Of a DNA stretch of 64,000 nucleotides, positions 27,425 through 37,213 are shown in pieces. The position numbers and the translations under genes were made by a program. Source of the stretch: Rhodobacteraceae bacterium EL129 (GTDB lineage Bacteria > Pseudomonadota > Alphaproteobacteria > Rhodobacterales > Rhodobacteraceae); contig ONZJ01000002.1 in NCBI GenBank assembly GCA_900313005.1, positions 2,372,996 to 2,436,995 on the forward strand, given 5' to 3'. The notes under the pieces were generated by a model. That model did no database searches and was not told where the DNA came from. It was given only the letters and a program-made list of their open reading frames with translations. The first letter of the stretch is position 1. Each line of letters begins with the position of its first letter.

Positions 27425-28000
27425 TTACTGCGAAAAGACAAAGGCCCAAAAGAACACAGGCGCAAGTTGCAGCGCCAAGAGCATTGAGATCAATATCCGC
27501 GACCGTATGCTGGTGAACCGCCGCAACAGGATGAGTGAGAAGATCAGAGAGATCAGCATCTCAATCGGGCCGATGATGCGCGCGTGATGGCCCACGTCCC
27601 AATAGCTGACCGGGCTTTCAAACACCCAATTGCTCAGCGGCCAAAAATGCGCGCGCCCGTCATCGTGGTGCAGCGGAAAATCCAGCGCCAGATGCAAGAG
27701 CCCCGAGGCGGCAAAAATCATGCCCGTCGGCGACTTCCACCCCCACGCCAGTGCCAGCCCTGCCCCCCAGACCAGAAACGAGTTGTCGATCTTGAACACC
27801 TGCTGCCACGCATCTGAAAAGTAGAGTGTTCCAAACACATGATCAGGGCTGAGTCCCAGCACAAACAACGCTACCCCTGCCATCAGATAAAGCGACGCAT
27901 CCGGGAGCAATGCCCCCCCGATGGAAGCAATGGTTGTGCGGCGTTGGCGCGGTTTTGCAAAGGCTGTGGCCGCAAAAATCAGATGGGCAGGTGTGTTCAT
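27425..28000 (-). CDS. integral membrane protein, YdjM-like
   Basis: 191 residues with about five membrane helices. The start MNTPAHLIFAATAFAKPRQR and the motifs GGALLPDASLYLMAG, LLHLALDFPLHHDDGRAHFWP and YWDVGHHARIIGPIE resemble the YdjM type of membrane-bound metal-dependent hydrolases. Conserved His/Asp residues (HLALDFPLHHDD) could bind a metal. Related proteins are sometimes labelled CobQ only because they sit next to cobQ, as here. Confidence 0.82.
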   Translation of the reverse strand: MNTPAHLIFAATAFAKPRQRRTTIASIGGALLPDASLYLMAGVALFVLGLSPDHVFGTLYFSDAWQQVFKIDNSFLVWGAGLALAWGWKSPTGMIFAASGLLHLALDFPLHHDDGRAHFWPLSNWVFESPVSYWDVGHHARIIGPIEMLISLIFSLILLRRFTSIRSRILISMLLALQLAPVFFWAFVFSQ

Positions 28001-28062
28001 GTCTTTCCCAAGGGCTGAGCCTCACGTATCACAGGCGGCAAGGCTGACTATGGGGGCAAGCG

Positions 28063-29511
28063 ATGCCACGAGCAATGATGATTCAAGGGGCTGGATCAAA
28101 CGTGGGGAAATCCATGGTCGTGGCAGGTCTCGCGCGGGCCTATGCCCGCCGAGGATTGCGCGTGGCCCCGTTTAAGCCACAGAACATGTCCAACAATGCG
28201 GCTGTCACCCACGACGGTGGCGAGATTGGCCGCGCGCAGGCCTTACAGGCCCGGGCGGCGGGATTGGAGCCGCATACGGATATGAACCCCGTTCTGCTCA
28301 AACCTGAATCCGAGGTGGGGGCGCAGGTGATTGTGCAGGGCCAGCGCTACGCGACGCTCAAAGCGCGCGATTATGCCAAGGCCAAACCCGACCTCATGGC
28401 GGCTGTGCTGGAGAGTTTCACCCGTCTTGGCAACGGCGCTGACCTTGTTTTGATCGAAGGGGCTGGCAGCCCCGCCGAGATCAACCTGCGCCCTGGCGAC
28501 ATCGCCAATATGGGCTTTGCCGAGGCCGCTGGCGTGCCGGTTGTGCTGATCGGAGACATCGACCGGGGCGGTGTCATTGCACAGGTGGTCGGCACGCAGG
28601 CCATCTTACCCAAGGATGACGCCAACCGCATCAAAGCCTTTGCAATCAACAAGTTCCGGGGCGACCCCAGCCTGTTTGATGACGGATTGCAAGAGATCGT
28701 CAAGCGCACCGGGTGGCCGTCCCTGGGGGTTGTGCCGTGGTTTTCGGATGCGTGGCGCCTGCCCGCCGAGGATGTGATGGATATTGCCTCGACCACGGGC
28801 GGGGCGTTGAAAATTGCGGTTCCCAAGCTGGGGCGCATTGCGAATTTTGACGACCTTGATCCGCTGAGTGCCGAGCCGGGTGTCTCGGTGGATATTGTCC
28901 AGCCTGGGTGTGCCTTGCCCGGGGATGCCGATCTGGTGCTCATTCCCGGCAGCAAATCCACCATCGGGGATCTGGCCGATTTCCGCGCCAATGGGTGGGA
29001 CATTGATCTGCACGCGCATATCCGGCGTGGCGGGCATGTTTTGGGCGTGTGCGGTGGTTATCAAATGTTGGGCCGAGATATCGCCGACCCGCATGGGATT
29101 GAGGGCGCGCCTTGCACCGTTAAGGGTCTGGGACATCTGGATATCACCACGGTGATGCACCCCGAAAAGAGATTGGCGCTGACCGAGGCCCGGCATATTC
29201 CAACGGGCACGGATGTGCAGGGTTATGAAATCCACATTGGTAAAACCGATGGACCCGATTGCGCCCATGCGTGGCTTGAAGTGGACGGCGCAGCGCATGG
29301 GGCGGCCAGTGCCGATGGGCGTATTCTGGGCTGTTACTTGCACGGGCTGTTCAGCGCCGACAGTTTTCGTCGAGCCTACTTGGAACGATTGGGAGGCCGG
29401 AGCGAGATGACTTATGAGCAAAGCGTTGATGATACGCTGGATGCGCTGGCCGATCACCTTGAGACGCATATGGATCTGGATTTATTGCTGAGCCTGGCCG
29501 AGGAGGTATAG
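28063..29511 (+). CDS. cobQ: cobyric acid synthase
   Basis: 482 residues, the normal length. CobQ amidates adenosylcobyrinate a,c-diamide at four positions in cobalamin synthesis. The N-terminal dethiobiotin-synthetase-like domain has [20 protein letters not shown] and [14 protein letters not shown]. The C-terminal glutamine amidotransferase domain has the nucleophile in [12 protein letters not shown] and the His in GCYLHGLF. It starts at an ATG. No cobalamin riboswitch is seen in the 62 bases before it. Confidence 0.97.
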   Translation: MPRAMMIQGAGSNVGKSMVVAGLARAYARRGLRVAPFKPQNMSNNAAVTHDGGEIGRAQALQARAAGLEPHTDMNPVLLKPESEVGAQVIVQGQRYATLKARDYAKAKPDLMAAVLESFTRLGNGADLVLIEGAGSPAEINLRPGDIANMGFAEAAGVPVVLIGDIDRGGVIAQVVGTQAILPKDDANRIKAFAINKFRGDPSLFDDGLQEIVKRTGWPSLGVVPWFSDAWRLPAEDVMDIASTTGGALKIAVPKLGRIANFDDLDPLSAEPGVSVDIVQPGCALPGDADLVLIPGSKSTIGDLADFRANGWDIDLHAHIRRGGHVLGVCGGYQMLGRDIADPHGIEGAPCTVKGLGHLDITTVMHPEKRLALTEARHIPTGTDVQGYEIHIGKTDGPDCAHAWLEVDGAAHGAASADGRILGCYLHGLFSADSFRRAYLERLGGRSEMTYEQSVDDTLDALADHLETHMDLDLLLSLAEEV

Positions 29512-29514
29512 GCC

Positions 29515-30270
29515 TCAGGCGCGCAAAAGCATCCCGCCATCCACCGGAACATCCACACCGGTGATGTAGCCCGCGGCATCCGACAGCAGGAAAAGCGCTG
29601 TATTGGCCATGTCTTCGGGCGTGCCAAGACGGTTGAGCGGCACGTAGTCTGCGACCTCATCCTGCACGTCTTTGGTGTCCCAACGCGCTTGCATCGGCGT
29701 CAATGTGGCCCCCGGGCAGATGACGTTGGAGCGGATGTTGTCGCCGGCCATCTGCATGGCGATGGAGCGTGAAAAAGCGCTGACAGCGGCCTTGGACGCA
29801 GCATAGGCGTCCTGCGGGGCCGGATCGCCGCGCATCCACTGGATGGTCGAGATATGCACCATGGCGCTGCCTGTCGGGGATTTCTTCATCAGCGGCTGGC
29901 AGGCACGGGTGGTGTAAACCATTGATTTCAGGTTGATATCAAACACCTGATCCCAGACATCAAGGTCCATCTCGAAGATGGATTTGTCTTTGCCAAACCA
30001 CAGCACACCGGCCACATTGCACAGGTAATCAAGGCGTCCTTGCAGCTGGTAGGCCTGCGCGGCCAGACGCGTGACGAAGGTTTCGTCGGTCAGATCGCCC
30101 TGCGTATAGGTCACGGTGTCGAGGGCTGCCAGCGTGTCAGGACATGGTTTCAGATCGACCGCCATGACGTGACATCCGGCGCGTGCCAAAGCGATTGTAA
30201 TCGCCTCGCCCATACCGCCACCGGCGCCTGTGACAAGGGCCGTGCGACCGGAAAAATCGTATGAGATCAT
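29515..30270 (-). CDS. SDR family oxidoreductase
   Basis: 251 residues, a classical short-chain dehydrogenase. TGAGGGMGEAI binds the cofactor, NVAG follows the strand beta-4, and the catalytic YAASK is intact with Ser in HISTIQWMRG. D39-type acid after beta-2 (VDLKPC) indicates NAD preference. It ends in VDGGMLLRA. It is a single gene on this strand between cobQ and the PopZ-like gene; the substrate is unknown. Confidence 0.92.
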   Translation of the reverse strand: MISYDFSGRTALVTGAGGGMGEAITIALARAGCHVMAVDLKPCPDTLAALDTVTYTQGDLTDETFVTRLAAQAYQLQGRLDYLCNVAGVLWFGKDKSIFEMDLDVWDQVFDINLKSMVYTTRACQPLMKKSPTGSAMVHISTIQWMRGDPAPQDAYAASKAAVSAFSRSIAMQMAGDNIRSNVICPGATLTPMQARWDTKDVQDEVADYVPLNRLGTPEDMANTALFLLSDAAGYITGVDVPVDGGMLLRA

Positions 30271-30353
30271 TGCGCTGTCCTGCTCTGGTAAAACCGCAGG
30301 ATAGCAAAGGCAGGCAGGGCGTCAAACGGTTGGGTACGGGGCGCGCGTGCGCT

Positions 30354-31394
30354 TTATTCAAGTTCCCGCGTGGTCAGAGCGCGGTGAATTTCGCGGCGCA
30401 CCAGTTTGCGGACGTTTCGGGTGATGCGTTCACCCAAGGCGCCTTGCAGCTCTTCGCGGACGATATCCGTGACCAGATCGCGCAGGGCTTCTTCGTCGAG
30501 GATGGCGGCATCGTCTCCCAAAGGATCACCCGAGCCTGCGAATGCGTTGGTCGCCGCAGCCGCCGTGGCCGTGGCATTGTCAATCACCTGCTCCAGCTCG
30601 GGCGTCAGGTCGATATCCTCTTCGGGTACAAAGGGCTCCAGCCCTTCATTGGCGGAGACGATTTCAGCCTCCTCGACATCCACGTCGCCTGCGTTGTCTG
30701 TGTTGTCTACGTCTTCACCGTCGTCATTTTCATCCGCGTCCCAATGCAGACGCTCCATCGGCTGGGCGGCATTGTCGTCATCGCTATCAACCTCGGGATC
30801 CCACGCGTCATCGCGGGCGGCCACGGCATCTTCAAAGCCGGCCACGCGAGCCGTCAGGTCGTCCGTGTCTGATGTAGACTCGTGTTCCTGATCGTCCGAG
30901 GAGGTGTTTTCATCCGTGCTGCCCTGGCTGTGCCAATCGTCATCGGCGTCTGCCTGGTCATCTTCGTAGCTGTCATCATGCGAATCCTCATCGGGCTCGT
31001 CATGGGAATGATCTTCATCGGCCCAGACATCCTGTACCGGATTTCCATCATCCGCCTCAGCGACCTGCTCCGGCTCATCTTGTTCTGGATGATCCTGATC
31101 TTGATCTTGATCGGCTGTATCTTGTTGGTCGTCATCTTGCTGGTCGTCGAGAAGATCGTCCAGCGCATCAGCAGCCCAGTCTGTATCTTCGGCGGTATCG
31201 TCTTGTGTCTCCGCACCGTTATCAGCAGGGTAATCACTCTCAGTGACCCGCAAGGACGGGGTCAGAACAAGCTTCTCAGGGGCGTCATCTTGCTTGCCTT
31301 CAGCCTCGGCCTCGGGCCGGTCATTTGTCGACACAAGTCGACGGATCGACGAAAGTACGTCCTCAATTTGCACGTTGGTGACCGGGTCTGACAT
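30354..31394 (-). CDS. acidic PopZ-like (DUF2497-like) protein
   Basis: 346 residues. The N-terminus VQIEDVLSSIRRLVST resembles the short N-terminal helix of PopZ-type proteins. The centre (about 45-260) is an extreme Asp/Glu/Gln/His stretch without any expected fold. The C-terminus (about 295-346) is a helical module, DEEALRDLVTDIVREELQG then GERITRNVRKLVRREIHRAL. PopZ of Caulobacter, the pole-organising protein, has the same three-part layout. Homology is inferred from layout and the terminal motifs only. Confidence 0.75.
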   Translation of the reverse strand: MSDPVTNVQIEDVLSSIRRLVSTNDRPEAEAEGKQDDAPEKLVLTPSLRVTESDYPADNGAETQDDTAEDTDWAADALDDLLDDQQDDDQQDTADQDQDQDHPEQDEPEQVAEADDGNPVQDVWADEDHSHDEPDEDSHDDSYEDDQADADDDWHSQGSTDENTSSDDQEHESTSDTDDLTARVAGFEDAVAARDDAWDPEVDSDDDNAAQPMERLHWDADENDDGEDVDNTDNAGDVDVEEAEIVSANEGLEPFVPEEDIDLTPELEQVIDNATATAAAATNAFAGSGDPLGDDAAILDEEALRDLVTDIVREELQGALGERITRNVRKLVRREIHRALTTRELE

Positions 31395-31508
31395 GTCTGC
31401 TGTCCATTCTTGCCTGGCGGGTAGTTTATCTGTCGCCAGAGATTCTCACAATGGGTTAGGCACGGTTTTATGTTTATTCTCGTTTGGCTTACGCAGGCAG
31501 CGGCCCGG

Positions 31509-31868
31509 TCAATTGGGACAGCCAAAGGGAACAAAGGTGCTGGCCATGCCTTCGTTCATGGTCATCATCGTGAGCAAATCAGCAAATTCAAGCTCGGCGT
31601 CCGAGATCGGGCAGAGGTTTCGCTCTCCGCCGCACTGCGCATCAATAAAGCGCTGATTGCTGCTGAGAAACGCATTGCTGAGCCCATCGTGGCCTTGCGC
31701 GGTGAGGGCATCCCGGAAAATCTGCGCATAGAGATTGCATTTCTTTTCCTGCCATCCCGCCGATTGCTCGGGAAGGCTGAATTCCTCCAATGTCAGGGCA
31801 GATTGCGCCATTCCCCCGCCCGATGACACGGACAGGCCAACCAGAAGGATGGCAACCCCCGCGCGCAC
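31509..31868 (-). CDS. small exported protein
   Basis: 119 residues. An N-terminal signal peptide (MRAGVAILLVGLSVSSGGGMAQS) is followed by a mature part with several Cys (KKCNLYAQIF, QCGGERNLCPI, FVPFGCPN), probably disulfide-bonded. It lies seven bases after the TolC-type gene stop, so it is probably co-transcribed. I do not recognise a family. Confidence 0.7.
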   Translation of the reverse strand: MRAGVAILLVGLSVSSGGGMAQSALTLEEFSLPEQSAGWQEKKCNLYAQIFRDALTAQGHDGLSNAFLSSNQRFIDAQCGGERNLCPISDAELEFADLLTMMTMNEGMASTFVPFGCPN

Positions 31869-31874
31869 GCGGGT

Positions 31875-33299
31875 TTACTCTTTTCCGAGGGCTTTCAGCA
31901 CACGGTCGAGCTGCTTGCCCTGCTTGCTGCTCTCGATCGGAGCATCTTTGACCAGATTGTAATAGGCTGCGGGATCATAGGTCTGCACGTTCAGACGCAG
32001 ATCTTTTGCCGTCAGTTCGCCTATGGATGAAAGCACCGAGTAGGACGCGATCAAAGCATCAGCTTCGGCCGAAATCAGGTTGGCTTCGGCGTCGAGCAGG
32101 TCCTGTTCGGCGGTCAAGACGTCCAATGTGGTCCGCGAGCCCAGCTTGGCTTCTTCGCGCACCCCGCGGAAGGCCACACGCGCCGCGCGTACCTCTTCAC
32201 GGCTTGCGACCACACCCGCCCGCGCTGCACGCAGCTGCGCATAGGCAATACCGACGTTTTGCATCACCTGATGACGCACGATATGCAGCTGCGCCCTCAG
32301 GCTATCGCGCTGTGCCTGCGCCTTGCGCTTTGTCGCCGTCAGCTGACCGCCTTGGTAGATGGGTCCTGTGACCTCGACTCCGACCGAGCCGGTTCGGTTG
32401 AAGTTATCGTCCGTAATTTCTTCGGCAACACCAACGCGGCCCACAAGGCTGACCCTTGGTTTCTTGGCCGCGTCCGCCGCTTGCATGTTCAGCTCTGCCG
32501 CGGCGATATCATGCTGTACCTTCAGCATATCTGGGTGTTTGCGCACGGCCACGGCCTTGGCCGCGTCTGGATTTCCTGACAGGTTTGGAGCCAGGCGCGG
32601 TGCTGTAAGATTACCCGGTTTGCGTCCAACGGCGGCCCGAAATTCTTCGACAGACTGCTGGAAATCCCCCTGGGCCAAAGCCAAACCGCTTCGGGCGGAG
32701 GCCAGACGCGCCTCGGCCAGTGCCACATCGGTGCGTGTGACTTCGCCCACTTCAAAGCGATCCCGGGCGGCGCGTAATTCTTGCCGGATCAGGCGCAGGT
32801 TGTTTTCGCGTAAGGTGACAAAGCGGCCGTTCCGGCGCACGTTCATATAGGCCTGCACGGCGCGCAGCAGCACTTGCTGTTCCACGCTGACCAGTGCGTC
32901 ACGCGTGGCCAGCACGGTTTCCTTGGCGGCATCAATCTGGAAATTGGAGCGCCCAAAGTCATAGAGCAGCAGACTGGCTGAAATCCCCAGGTTCACATCC
33001 GTTTGGCGTATCCCGACACTGGCCCCGCCGGTATTGGATTTGCCAAAACTGCGAGTGATATCTGCCGACCAGTTGATGATGGGACGCAAGGAAGACACCG
33101 CGATGGCCACATCTTCGTCCGCCGCGCGCAAAAGGGCGCGGTTTTGGTCCAAAAGGCCTGAATGGTTGTAGGCGCTGGCCAGCGCATCCGCGAGCGTTTC
33201 CGCCTGTGCGGCCTGCGGTGTGCTCAGCCACATCACTGCCGCTGCACCCAGGGCGATGGACCGAATGCCCCGTTTCATAGAAGACTTAGGAATGTGCAC
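31875..33299 (-). CDS. tolC: TolC family outer membrane efflux channel
   Basis: 474 residues from a GTG at 33299 with GAGG upstream; an ATG seven codons later (33278) has no ribosome site. A signal peptide ends near AQAETLADALA. TolC features follow: two structural repeats of long helices (AKETVLATRDALVSVEQQVL, ARLASARSGLALAQGDF) and the conserved SLRPIINWSADI. It should form a trimeric channel for type I secretion or drug efflux. It lies 12 bases after the PIMT-like gene, so they may share a transcript. Confidence 0.92.
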   Translation of the reverse strand: MHIPKSSMKRGIRSIALGAAAVMWLSTPQAAQAETLADALASAYNHSGLLDQNRALLRAADEDVAIAVSSLRPIINWSADITRSFGKSNTGGASVGIRQTDVNLGISASLLLYDFGRSNFQIDAAKETVLATRDALVSVEQQVLLRAVQAYMNVRRNGRFVTLRENNLRLIRQELRAARDRFEVGEVTRTDVALAEARLASARSGLALAQGDFQQSVEEFRAAVGRKPGNLTAPRLAPNLSGNPDAAKAVAVRKHPDMLKVQHDIAAAELNMQAADAAKKPRVSLVGRVGVAEEITDDNFNRTGSVGVEVTGPIYQGGQLTATKRKAQAQRDSLRAQLHIVRHQVMQNVGIAYAQLRAARAGVVASREEVRAARVAFRGVREEAKLGSRTTLDVLTAEQDLLDAEANLISAEADALIASYSVLSSIGELTAKDLRLNVQTYDPAAYYNLVKDAPIESSKQGKQLDRVLKALGKE

Positions 33300-33311
33300 G
33301 ATTGATCCGCC

Positions 33312-33965
33312 TCAGAGTGTGAATGCCGCATGCTTTTCAAACCCGGGCAGGACTGGCGCCCCGGCATTGAAAGAAAAGCGCCATGTGATTTCAGAATCGA
33401 TCTTGTAGCCGATGCGCACAACGCCCAAGGCCCCTTCCATGAAGAGGCACGCAATGCGTCCGCCTTCTTTCAGCTGATCCGTCAGTGCCGCGGGCAGATG
33501 TTCCACAGCACCTTGCACCATGATTACGTCGTAAGGTCCGTGTTCCGCAGCCCCTTCGGTCAACGGACCGTGATGCACGACCGCGTTATCTGCGCCATGA
33601 TCCAGCAATATGGACTGGGCTTCCTGCGCCATGGTGTCCTCTTCTTCGACGCCCACGACCAATTCGGCCATGCGGGACATAACGGCAGTCGAATAGCCCA
33701 GCGCACAGCCCACATCGAGCACTACCTCATCGCCCGAGATGTCCAGCGCATCCAGCGCTTTGGCCAGGGTGCGCGGCTCGAGGATCACCCGTGTTCCGCC
33801 CAGCGCAAGGTTTTCGCCCATGTAAGCTGCCTCACGCAGTGCTCTTGGCACAAAGGCCTCACGCGGGACCGAGAGCATGGCATCAATGATGGGAAACTTG
33901 GTGACATCCGACGGGCGGACCTGTGTATCAACCATCATGGTGCGGCGGGTAGAGAAGTCTGTCAT
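33312..33965 (-). CDS. protein-L-isoaspartate O-methyltransferase-like protein
   Basis: 217 residues. The family motif VQVRPSDVTKFPIIDAMLSVPREAFVP is followed by the SAM-binding VVLDVGCALGYSTAVMSRMA and by GPYDVIMVQGAVEHLPAAL. It is shorter than some Pcm proteins and lacks the usual tail, so it may be a Pcm-related enzyme of Roseobacters rather than a true repair enzyme. It is first in the transcript with the TolC-type gene. Confidence 0.87.
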   Translation of the reverse strand: MTDFSTRRTMMVDTQVRPSDVTKFPIIDAMLSVPREAFVPRALREAAYMGENLALGGTRVILEPRTLAKALDALDISGDEVVLDVGCALGYSTAVMSRMAELVVGVEEEDTMAQEAQSILLDHGADNAVVHHGPLTEGAAEHGPYDVIMVQGAVEHLPAALTDQLKEGGRIACLFMEGALGVVRIGYKIDSEITWRFSFNAGAPVLPGFEKHAAFTL

Positions 33966-34113
33966 GTGCTAAACTCGTCTGTTCAAAAACCTGTTAGGTT
34001 GTTTTGACACAGATGCATTGGCCCGACAATGGCCGAGGTCGGCGAAAACCTGCATGCTTGGGTCTTGCGTGGCATCAGATGTTCGGATAATCGGGTCCGA
34101 CCACGCGCAGCGA

Positions 34114-34187
34114 GGCGAGTTGGCGGAGTGGTGACGCAGCGGATTGCAAATCCGTGTACACCGGTTCGATTCCGGTACTCGCCTCCA
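34114..34187 (+). tRNA. tRNA-Cys (anticodon GCA)
   Basis: 74 bases with the CCA end encoded. The acceptor arms GGCGAGT (34114-34120) and ACTCGCC (34177-34183) pair fully. The anticodon arm reads GGATTGCAAATCC with GCA, and the T arm CCGGTTCGATTCCGG is complete. It is a single tRNA, about 150 bases after the PIMT-like start on the opposite strand. Confidence 0.97.
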
Positions 34188-34365
34188 ATTTAAAATCAAT
34201 CACTTAGCTATCTACTCTGATTGCCCCACCGGGGGCGTTTACAGTTTGGCCCTCGCGGCGCTGCTTTTCGCGCTCCACTACACGGCCGCAAAAAAGAATC
34301 CAAACCGGCGACCTGCAAGCAAGGATCATCTGGGCAGTTGCAACCACCCAGATGAAGGAGTTTGT

Positions 34366-35187
34366 TTAGGATTTCTTGTTGCGCCGACGCGCTACAAAAC
34401 CGAATGCGCCAAGGCCAGCGAGCAGCAGGCCTCCTCCTGCAGGCAATGGCACAACTGTTGGTGTCGCAGCGACATCAATAGAAAACAGAACAGTATCTGC
34501 CGTGATCGTGCCAGCACCCGTCACACCAAAGAGTGCTTCAAGTGCATCAAATCCATCACCGCCAAATCCATCATCGATGTCCAACAGGCGCGTGATGTTG
34601 CCATTTTCTGCATCACCCAGTTGGATATCTTGTCCCATAAACGCGGCACCGAACAATTGGTTTACCTCCGTTCCCGCATCCCAGATTGAACTCGCTGTGA
34701 TTTCAATCGTCTGTTCGATCAAGAGGCCCCCGACATCGAATATTTCGTATGCAAGCGGGTCGTCATTTCCAAAAAACGTGTCGTTGGACGGGACAAACAT
34801 GGACAAGAAAGTTGCATAGCGGTTCAATGTGGGCTGCGCCACGTCAATGGTCAAAGTACCAGATTCACCATCCTGGATCGGCCCACCAGGACCCACTATG
34901 AACCCACCTTGCGAGTTGGGTTCAACAGCTAGGCGCTCAGGCGCAATCAGATTCGGGGGATTTGGAGGAACCGGAACTTCCGCTATTTGTTCGATTCCGT
35001 CACTCGCCTGCCCGCCATCATCAAACGCGTCAAAGCTTCCTGAGTGAAGGCCTGTGTAGACTGGCGTCACTAGGAAACCAAACCCATTGGAATTGTTGAA
35101 GGTAATGTCAATTGAAGCCGCATTTGAAGCGCCTGCAACGGTGAGCGCCAGCGCGCTTGCTCCAAGCATCGCTCTGATTTTCCGCAT
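34366..35187 (-). CDS. spondin-domain protein with VPLPA-CTERM anchor
   Basis: 273 residues from an ATG with GGGAGA upstream. A signal peptide ends in SNAA. The mature part has the spondin_N-like pattern FGFLVTPVYTGLHSGSFDAF and GGQASDGIEQIAE. Near the C-terminus VVPLPAGGGLLLAGL is followed by a hydrophobic helix and ARRRNKKS, the VPLPA-CTERM sorting signal. Such proteins are exported and handled by an exosortase (XrtD type in Rhodobacterales), which is not in this window. Confidence 0.88.
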   Translation of the reverse strand: MRKIRAMLGASALALTVAGASNAASIDITFNNSNGFGFLVTPVYTGLHSGSFDAFDDGGQASDGIEQIAEVPVPPNPPNLIAPERLAVEPNSQGGFIVGPGGPIQDGESGTLTIDVAQPTLNRYATFLSMFVPSNDTFFGNDDPLAYEIFDVGGLLIEQTIEITASSIWDAGTEVNQLFGAAFMGQDIQLGDAENGNITRLLDIDDGFGGDGFDALEALFGVTGAGTITADTVLFSIDVAATPTVVPLPAGGGLLLAGLGAFGFVARRRNKKS

Positions 35188-35334
35188 TTTGATCTCCCGT
35201 TTATGAAGTTACACGTACCCTTTATCCGGCACAAAACTCACGTTAGAGAAATTTGCTCAAACCAATGTTCAATTCAGCACACAGACCGATCACAAGTGTG
35301 TAAGAGCGGTTAAGAAGCAGCGTGTAGGGAACCA

Positions 35335-35400
35335 TCAGCGTGTGGCACGCTTGATATCCTTGACGATCTTCTCGCCAGGCGTCTTCGTTGTCTTTCTCAT
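35335..35400 (-). pseudogene. IS3-family transposase remnant (first 21 codons)
   Basis: An ATG at 35400 with GAGGAG upstream opens MRKTTKTPGEKIVKDIKRAT and then meets a stop. This is the N-terminus of IS3-family OrfA proteins, which normally go on with a basic helix-turn-helix domain. Only 21 codons remain; the rest of the element is missing. The surrounding 310 bp (35188-35498) hold no other gene. Confidence 0.7.
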
Positions 35401-35498
35401 CGACCACTCCTCGGTGGGTACGATGGGCTGCGAACACTCTCTTAGCAAATGACCCTATTTGGTCCCATAAACGCTGATGTCAGACAGAACGGGCATGC

Positions 35499-37061
35499 TC
35501 AGTCGGCCCTGGTTTCTTGGACAATTTGGTTGAGCTCTTTCAGCAGCTCGCCTGTTCCCAGCGCACTGATCAGGCTTTGGTGTCCGGCATGAATTGTCTG
35601 TGGGCGCAAGTCCACCTCGGGGATGTGCGCCAAGTTCTCGGCATGGACCGTATCGCCGCGGTGGCTCGTATTGAAATAAGCGTGGATGGGCGGGCGCACG
35701 TCGCGGGCCTCAAGCCAGCCCCGCAGATTCAATTGATCGTCGCTGATCCGTTTTCTGAGGGCGCGCAGCATGAAATCGGCTCTTTTGTCGCCGACATTCT
35801 CCAGAAAAGATGCGCGCAGATCAGACGGGCCGGAAAAGAACAAGATGCGCTGTGCATCAAGTTCACACCCATGCGTGACCGCACCGACCGCCCCGCCCGA
35901 TGATCCAAATGTATACACTTTATCAATGTTGTCGGTCTCGACCTTGGATTTGAGCTTGGCGATCGTTTCATCATACGACTGCCCCAATCCGTTAATCCCC
36001 TTCCAATACAGGCAGGCCTTGCGATCTAGGAAGAATCCCATAGCAATGCCCTGCCCTGCAAAAAAGCGATCCAGAAAGGCAAAAGGGACAGCGCCGGTTC
36101 TTTGGGCAAATCCAGAAAACACAAGCACCATGGTGCCAGTGGACCCCGGGGCGCTGAGCCGGAAATCGACATCTTTGTAGTCGGCGTCAATCAGCGCGCG
36201 CTTTGGAGGCAAAATCGCCCTGCAGAAAGCGATAAGGTGAACTATGGATGTATCTTTCCAATCTTGGTTCAATTCCTCGATGAAATCGGCTGCTGGTGCG
36301 ATCTCGGGGGCGCCATCCAGAAACGCGGTGCATGTCATAAGAAGTGATTCCGGATCTGGGTCGGACCGCTTTGCTTTCATCAGAAGGCGCTTTGCATCCT
36401 CAAACTGCCCCAGTGCGCCATGGCAGATGGCCTTTGACATGTGCAATTCGGTGGTGTCCTGATCCTGCAGCTGACCCAAGACATTCAGGGCCTTTTCGAA
36501 GTGCCTGGCCTTCACAAGAACTTCAGCGTGGCGCTTTTTGGATAAGTCTGACGGGAAAACCTCGGCCATTCGGCCAAGAATGTCCGCCACAGCGATCTCT
36601 GAAAGGAAGGGCCTTTGCTTGTTGAGCGCTGCCAGATAAACGTATTCCTTGTGTTTTGGGGTCTGAAGCTCGGCCAGAAGATTGAATTGTGCATCGGGGC
36701 CCGGTTCAGACAAAAGCTGCTGCACCCATTCTTTCGCGCTTGCCAGTTGTTCGTTCTCAGGGAACTTCGCAGCGCCGTCGGAGTAGGTTTTGAGCGCAGC
36801 CTGCTTGTCAAAGCTGGCCTGCAAGCTGCCGATGTTCAAAATCGGCTCGGGCTTGTCCGGATCGACTTCACTGGCTTGTCGGAAATACGAAATGCTGGCC
36901 TGGGTGTGGCCTAGCTTGCGCGCTGTGCGGCCCGCCCCCATCAAACCGCCATAGCTATTGGGATCGGCCCTTAGCAGGGCCTTGAACGCGGTCAAAGCCT
37001 CCTCAGTCGCCCCTTCCCGTTCGATGTGCAAAGCCTGTTCAAACACCTTGATTGCGTCCAT
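35499..37061 (-). CDS. TPR / alpha-beta-hydrolase-like fusion protein
   Basis: 520 residues from the ATG at 37061; a TTG two codons earlier is possible. The N-terminal third has TPR units (AIKVFEQALHIEREGATEEA, LGHTQASISYFRQASEVDP, KALNVLGQL). The C-terminal part resembles a hydrolase fold: GTMVLVFSGFAQRTGAVPF, then YTFGSSGGAVGAVTHG with a GSSGG nucleophile elbow, and HAGHQSLISALG near the end as a possible His. It lies between two VPLPA-CTERM genes. The function is unknown. Confidence 0.78.
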   Translation of the reverse strand: MDAIKVFEQALHIEREGATEEALTAFKALLRADPNSYGGLMGAGRTARKLGHTQASISYFRQASEVDPDKPEPILNIGSLQASFDKQAALKTYSDGAAKFPENEQLASAKEWVQQLLSEPGPDAQFNLLAELQTPKHKEYVYLAALNKQRPFLSEIAVADILGRMAEVFPSDLSKKRHAEVLVKARHFEKALNVLGQLQDQDTTELHMSKAICHGALGQFEDAKRLLMKAKRSDPDPESLLMTCTAFLDGAPEIAPAADFIEELNQDWKDTSIVHLIAFCRAILPPKRALIDADYKDVDFRLSAPGSTGTMVLVFSGFAQRTGAVPFAFLDRFFAGQGIAMGFFLDRKACLYWKGINGLGQSYDETIAKLKSKVETDNIDKVYTFGSSGGAVGAVTHGCELDAQRILFFSGPSDLRASFLENVGDKRADFMLRALRKRISDDQLNLRGWLEARDVRPPIHAYFNTSHRGDTVHAENLAHIPEVDLRPQTIHAGHQSLISALGTGELLKELNQIVQETRAD

Positions 37062-37213
37062 TTGCAATCAGCCCCCCAAGAATAACCACGATATTGACTA
37101 AGATAAGTGAGTTCTTTCCAAATGTTAACTGCCTGATCTCAACGGACACTGCATCCCCTGACACGCGCTTTTCCCAAGGGCTGTGCGTTTAGATATGGCG
37201 TCTCTGGCTAATA

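Noticed and set aside
28001..28062. Cobalamin riboswitch before cobQ
   Set aside because: The gap is only 62 bases and lacks the B12-box; a full B12 riboswitch needs about 200 bases.
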